Of a stretch of DNA of 7,587 nt, positions 5,846-7,587 are shown in pieces (position 1 is the stretch's first letter; each line of letters starts with the position of its first letter). Location of the stretch: contig JAKDIK010000122.1 of assembly GCA_030450535.1 (NCBI GenBank), positions 1 to 7,587 of the forward strand, given 5' to 3'. A program made the translations under genes and the position numbers. The notes beneath the pieces are model-generated. The model had not been told where the DNA came from and did no database searches. It was given only the letters and a program-made list of their open reading frames with translations. Source of the DNA: Propionibacteriaceae bacterium (GTDB lineage Bacteria > Actinomycetota > Actinomycetes > Propionibacteriales > Propionibacteriaceae).

Positions 5846-6751
5846 CACGATGAGCGGATCGGGGTCGTAGACCACCGAGTTGTCGCGGCCCTCGTAGTCG
5901 AACTGGTTGAGAAACGCGCGCATCGCGTTGAGGCGTCCGCGCTTCTTGTCGTTGCTGCGGATCGTCGTCCACGGCGCATGGTCGGTGTCCGTGCGCTCGA
6001 ACATGGCCTCCTTGGCGGCCGTGTAGGCCTCCCACTTGTCGAGGGATTCGAGATCCATCGGGGAGAGCTTCCAGCGGCGCACGGGATCGATCTGGCGAAT
6101 CGCGAAGCGCGTCCGCTGCTCGCGCTGGGTCACCGAGAACCAGAACTTCGTCAGGTGGATCCCGGACTCGATGATCATGCGCTCGAACTCCGGCGTCTGG
6201 CGCATGAAGATCTCGTACTGCTCGTCCGAGCAGAAGCCCATGACGCGCTCGACGCCGGCCCGGTTGTACCAGGAGCGGTCGAACATGACGATCTCGCCCG
6301 AGGTGGGGAAGTGCTGAATATAGCGCTGGAAATACCACTGGCCGACCTCGGTCGACGTGGGCTTGTTGAGCGCCACGACGCGGGCGGCCCGGGGGTTGAG
6401 GTGCTCGGTGAAGCGCTTGATGGTGCCACCCTTGCCTGCGGCGTCCCGGCCCTCGAAGACGATGATGTGGCGGTGGCCGTGGTCCTGGCTCCAGTACTGG
6501 AGCTTCAGCAACTCGACCTGCAGCAGGTATTTCTCCGACTCGTACTCGTCGCGGCTCAGCAGCTTGTCGTAGGGGTAGTCCTGCCGCCAGGTCTCGACGG
6601 CGCGGCCGCCCGGATCGATGAGCTCGGGGTCGGGCCCCTCCGGCTCACCGACCGTGTAGCCCTGGTTGACCAGCTTGTCGATGAACTCGCGCAGATTCTC
6701 CCGTTGTGCGGGCGCCTCGTCGAGAAGACCGGAGAGCGATGCTGAGTCCAT
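5816..6751 (-). CDS. ppk2: Polyphosphate kinase 2 (PPK2)
   Basis: A 311-residue PPK2-family enzyme, which transfers phosphate between inorganic polyphosphate and nucleotides (polyP plus NDP to NTP, or the reverse). Visible motifs: the N-terminal helix YESEKYLLQVELLKLQYW (70-87); Walker A GRDAAGKGGT (101-110); Walker B FDRSWYNRAGVERV (157-170); and the lid-region basic segment with RRWKLSPMD (225-233) leading to the W/Y-rich helix. The single PPK2 domain and FDRSWYNR wording fit class I, which mostly handles nucleoside diphosphates; substrate direction is not readable from sequence. About 65 residues precede the core, within normal range. The ATG at 6749-6751 has AGGAG at 6759-6763 seven bases upstream. 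It is divergent from orn and converges on the MFS gene with a 30-base overlap. Cytoplasmic; role in phosphate and energy storage under stress is family knowledge. Confidence 0.95.
   Translation of the reverse strand: MDSASLSGLLDEAPAQRENLREFIDKLVNQGYTVGEPEGPDPELIDPGGRAVETWRQDYPYDKLLSRDEYESEKYLLQVELLKLQYWSQDHGHRHIIVFEGRDAAGKGGTIKRFTEHLNPRAARVVALNKPTSTEVGQWYFQRYIQHFPTSGEIVMFDRSWYNRAGVERVMGFCSDEQYEIFMRQTPEFERMIIESGIHLTKFWFSVTQREQRTRFAIRQIDPVRRWKLSPMDLESLDKWEAYTAAKEAMFERTDTDHAPWTTIRSNDKKRGRLNAMRAFLNQFDYEGRDNSVVYDPDPLIVSRGRDTVGD
5828..5849 (+). terminator. Hairpin over the convergent MFS/ppk2 ends, candidate U-less terminator
   Basis: Arms 5828-5836 and 5841-5849 pair over 9 positions (one G-U) around a TCCC loop in plus-strand RNA. 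The hairpin includes the MFS stop codon (5843-5845). No U-run follows on either strand, so it would be a U-less hairpin of the type proposed for actinobacteria. In minus-strand RNA the wobble becomes an A-C mismatch, so the stem is weaker for ppk2 transcripts. Confidence 0.4.
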
Positions 6752-6758
6752 GGGGATG

Positions 6759-6763
6759 CTCCT
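6759..6763 (-). promoter_or_regulatory. Ribosome-binding site of ppk2
   Basis: Minus-strand AGGAG, seven bases before the ATG of ppk2. It supports that start and shows that ppk2, unlike its neighbours, is translated from a leadered message. Confidence 0.7.
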
Positions 6764-6791
6764 GCCGAGTGGTCGTGGGGCGTACGCGTCC

Positions 6792-6797
6792 AGACTA
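6792..6797 (-). promoter_or_regulatory. Possible promoter -10 of ppk2
   Basis: Minus-strand TAGTCT (an overlapping alternative is GATAGT at 6794-6799). Start of transcription would be near 6785, giving a leader of about 34 bases that carries the AGGAG site. An 8-bp palindrome GCGTACGC (6780-6787) covers the predicted start. The element overlaps the -35 region of the divergent orn promoter. Confidence 0.35.
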
Positions 6798-6812
6798 TCC
6801 GGCCCACGCGCC

Positions 6813-6818
6813 TAGAGT
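6813..6818 (+). promoter_or_regulatory. Promoter -10 of orn (leaderless)
   Basis: TAGAGT on the plus strand; standard spacing puts +1 at 6825, exactly the first base of the preferred GTG start. A partial -35 (CAGACT, 6791-6796) lies 16 bases upstream. No ribosome-binding site precedes the gene. Confidence 0.55.
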
Positions 6819-6824
6819 GTGCGT

Positions 6825-7457
6825 GTGACTGACCGTCTGGTGTGGATCGACTGTGAGATGACCGGCCTCGACCTGGCCGTTGACGCGCTGATCGAGGTGG
6901 CCGTCCTGGTGACCGATGGCGAGTTGAACGTGCTGGGCGACGGCGTCGACGTCCTCATCAAACCCACGGACGCCGCGCTCGAGGCCATGGGCGACTTCGT
7001 GCGAGAGATGCACACGAAGTCGGGGCTGTTGGACGCCCTCGGCGGCGGCACCACGATGGCGGACGCCGAGGCGCAGGTGTTGGCCTACGTACGGGAGCAC
7101 GTCCCGGCCGTCCGGAAGGCGCCGTTGGCGGGCAACACGATTGGCACCGACCGGATGTTCCTCGCCCGCGACATGCCCGAACTCGAGGGACACGTCCACT
7201 ACCGCAACGTCGACGTCAGCACGATCAAGGAGCTCGCGCGACGTTGGTACCCGCGGGCGTTCTACAACTCCCCCGCCAAGACCGGCAACCATCGGGCTTT
7301 GGCCGACATCATGGAGTCCATCGAGGAATTGCGGTACTACCGGGACGCGGTGTTCGTGGCCCCACCGGGACCCGAGGCGTCCGACCTGAGGGAACTGGCG
7401 GCCAAGCATCAGGCGGCGCTGACGGGTGCGGGCCGCGAGGCGGACGCCGGGGCCTGA
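6825..7457 (+). CDS. orn: Oligoribonuclease (DEDDh 3'-5' exonuclease)
   Basis: A 210-residue oligoribonuclease, which degrades 2-5 nucleotide RNAs (and pGpG) to mononucleotides at the end of RNA decay in the cytoplasm. All DEDDh catalytic residues are seen: Asp9 and Glu11 in WIDCEMTGLD, Asp109 in NTIGTDRMFL, His156 and Asp161 in NHRALADI. KELARRWYPR (135-144) and EELRYYR (167-173) are also typical of Orn. Residues about 180-210 are an alanine-rich tail of the sort common in actinobacterial members. The GTG at 6825 was chosen over the in-frame GTG at 6819 because the -10 at 6813-6818 predicts transcription starting at 6825, and the resulting N-terminus (MTDRLVWIDCEMTGLD) matches the family. 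It is divergent from ppk2 and followed by tRNA-His, an order I recall from other actinobacteria. Confidence 0.96.
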   Translation: MTDRLVWIDCEMTGLDLAVDALIEVAVLVTDGELNVLGDGVDVLIKPTDAALEAMGDFVREMHTKSGLLDALGGGTTMADAEAQVLAYVREHVPAVRKAPLAGNTIGTDRMFLARDMPELEGHVHYRNVDVSTIKELARRWYPRAFYNSPAKTGNHRALADIMESIEELRYYRDAVFVAPPGPEASDLRELAAKHQAALTGAGREADAGA

Positions 7458-7482
7458 TTTTCGCCCTGGCGGGTCTGCACGC

Positions 7483-7488
7483 TAGGAT
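7483..7488 (+). promoter_or_regulatory. Promoter -10 of tRNA-His
   Basis: TAGGAT on the plus strand, with a TTCGCC -35-like element at 7460-7465 (17-base spacer) immediately after the orn stop codon. Transcription would start near 7495, about 18 bases before the mature tRNA. I see no convincing terminator between orn and this promoter, so read-through from orn is also possible. Confidence 0.5.
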
Positions 7489-7512
7489 GACCGTCGCTGC
7501 CTCGGCAGCTTT

Positions 7513-7586
7513 GGTGGGTATAGCTCAGCTGGTAGAGCACCTGGTTGTGGTCCAGGGGGTCGCGGGTTCAAGTCCCGTTACTCACC
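7513..7586 (+). tRNA. tRNA-His (anticodon GTG)
   Basis: The cloverleaf is complete: acceptor GTGGGTA / TACTCAC (7 pairs with one G-U), D-stem GCTC / GAGC, anticodon stem CCTGG / CCAGG with loop TTGTGGT and anticodon GTG at 7547-7549, and T-arm GCGGG-TTCAAGT-CCCGT. The histidine identity is confirmed by the extra G at -1 (7513) opposite C73 (7586). Base 7587 is a C and may be the first base of an encoded CCA; the window ends there. Confidence 0.95.
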
Positions 7587-7587
7587 C

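Noticed and set aside
5978..6745. 255-codon plus-strand frame
   Set aside because: Antisense to ppk2, whose Walker motifs are unmistakable.
6819..6824. Upstream GTG start for orn
   Set aside because: It lies before the predicted transcription start at 6825 and would add two residues not expected in the family.
7458..7482. Possible terminator after orn
   Set aside because: Only short, weak GC pairing is seen, and the stretch is better explained as the tRNA-His promoter.

Overview
The base composition (very GC-rich), the codon bias toward G/C third positions, the gene content (an actinobacterial-type dynamin-like GTPase pair, a PrsW-family protease, Orn followed by tRNA-His) and the repeated leaderless promoter layout all point to a high-GC actinobacterium. 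A Propionibacteriaceae-like or related lineage is possible, but nothing here fixes the family. The window is almost fully coding, has no intergenic stretch over 100 bases, and shows no insertion sequence, CRISPR array or phage gene. It looks like a chromosomal core region.

Left part (1-3561, minus strand): a three-gene operon transcribed right to left. It starts from a leaderless-type promoter at about 3556-3561. The first gene encodes a PrsW-type multi-pass membrane metalloprotease. Six bases later comes a 614-residue dynamin-like GTPase with a membrane hairpin, and overlapping that by 8 bases is a second P-loop GTPase cut off by the left window edge. The tight spacing suggests co-production of two GTPases and a membrane protease, which could be a membrane-remodelling or envelope-stress unit.

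Middle (3585-4633): a tRNA-Arg(TCT) gene with encoded CCA and its own promoter, then an alpha/beta hydrolase with a complete Ser-Asp-His triad, all on the minus strand. The hydrolase is divergent from an MFS transporter (4634-5845, plus strand). Their promoters sit back to back and share an imperfect palindrome that could be an operator.

Right part (5816-7587): the MFS gene converges on and overlaps a class I-like polyphosphate kinase 2 gene by 30 bases, and a 9-bp hairpin lies over both gene ends. ppk2 is divergent from orn (oligoribonuclease), which is followed by a tRNA-His(GTG) gene ending at the window edge.

Four protein genes have a TAnnnT-like -10 hexamer placed so that transcription would begin at, or one base before, the start codon. 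This spacing was used to choose starts in preference to longer upstream reading frames. No clearly new multi-gene defence or biosynthetic system is visible; the protease-dynamin-dynamin operon is the most interesting unit.
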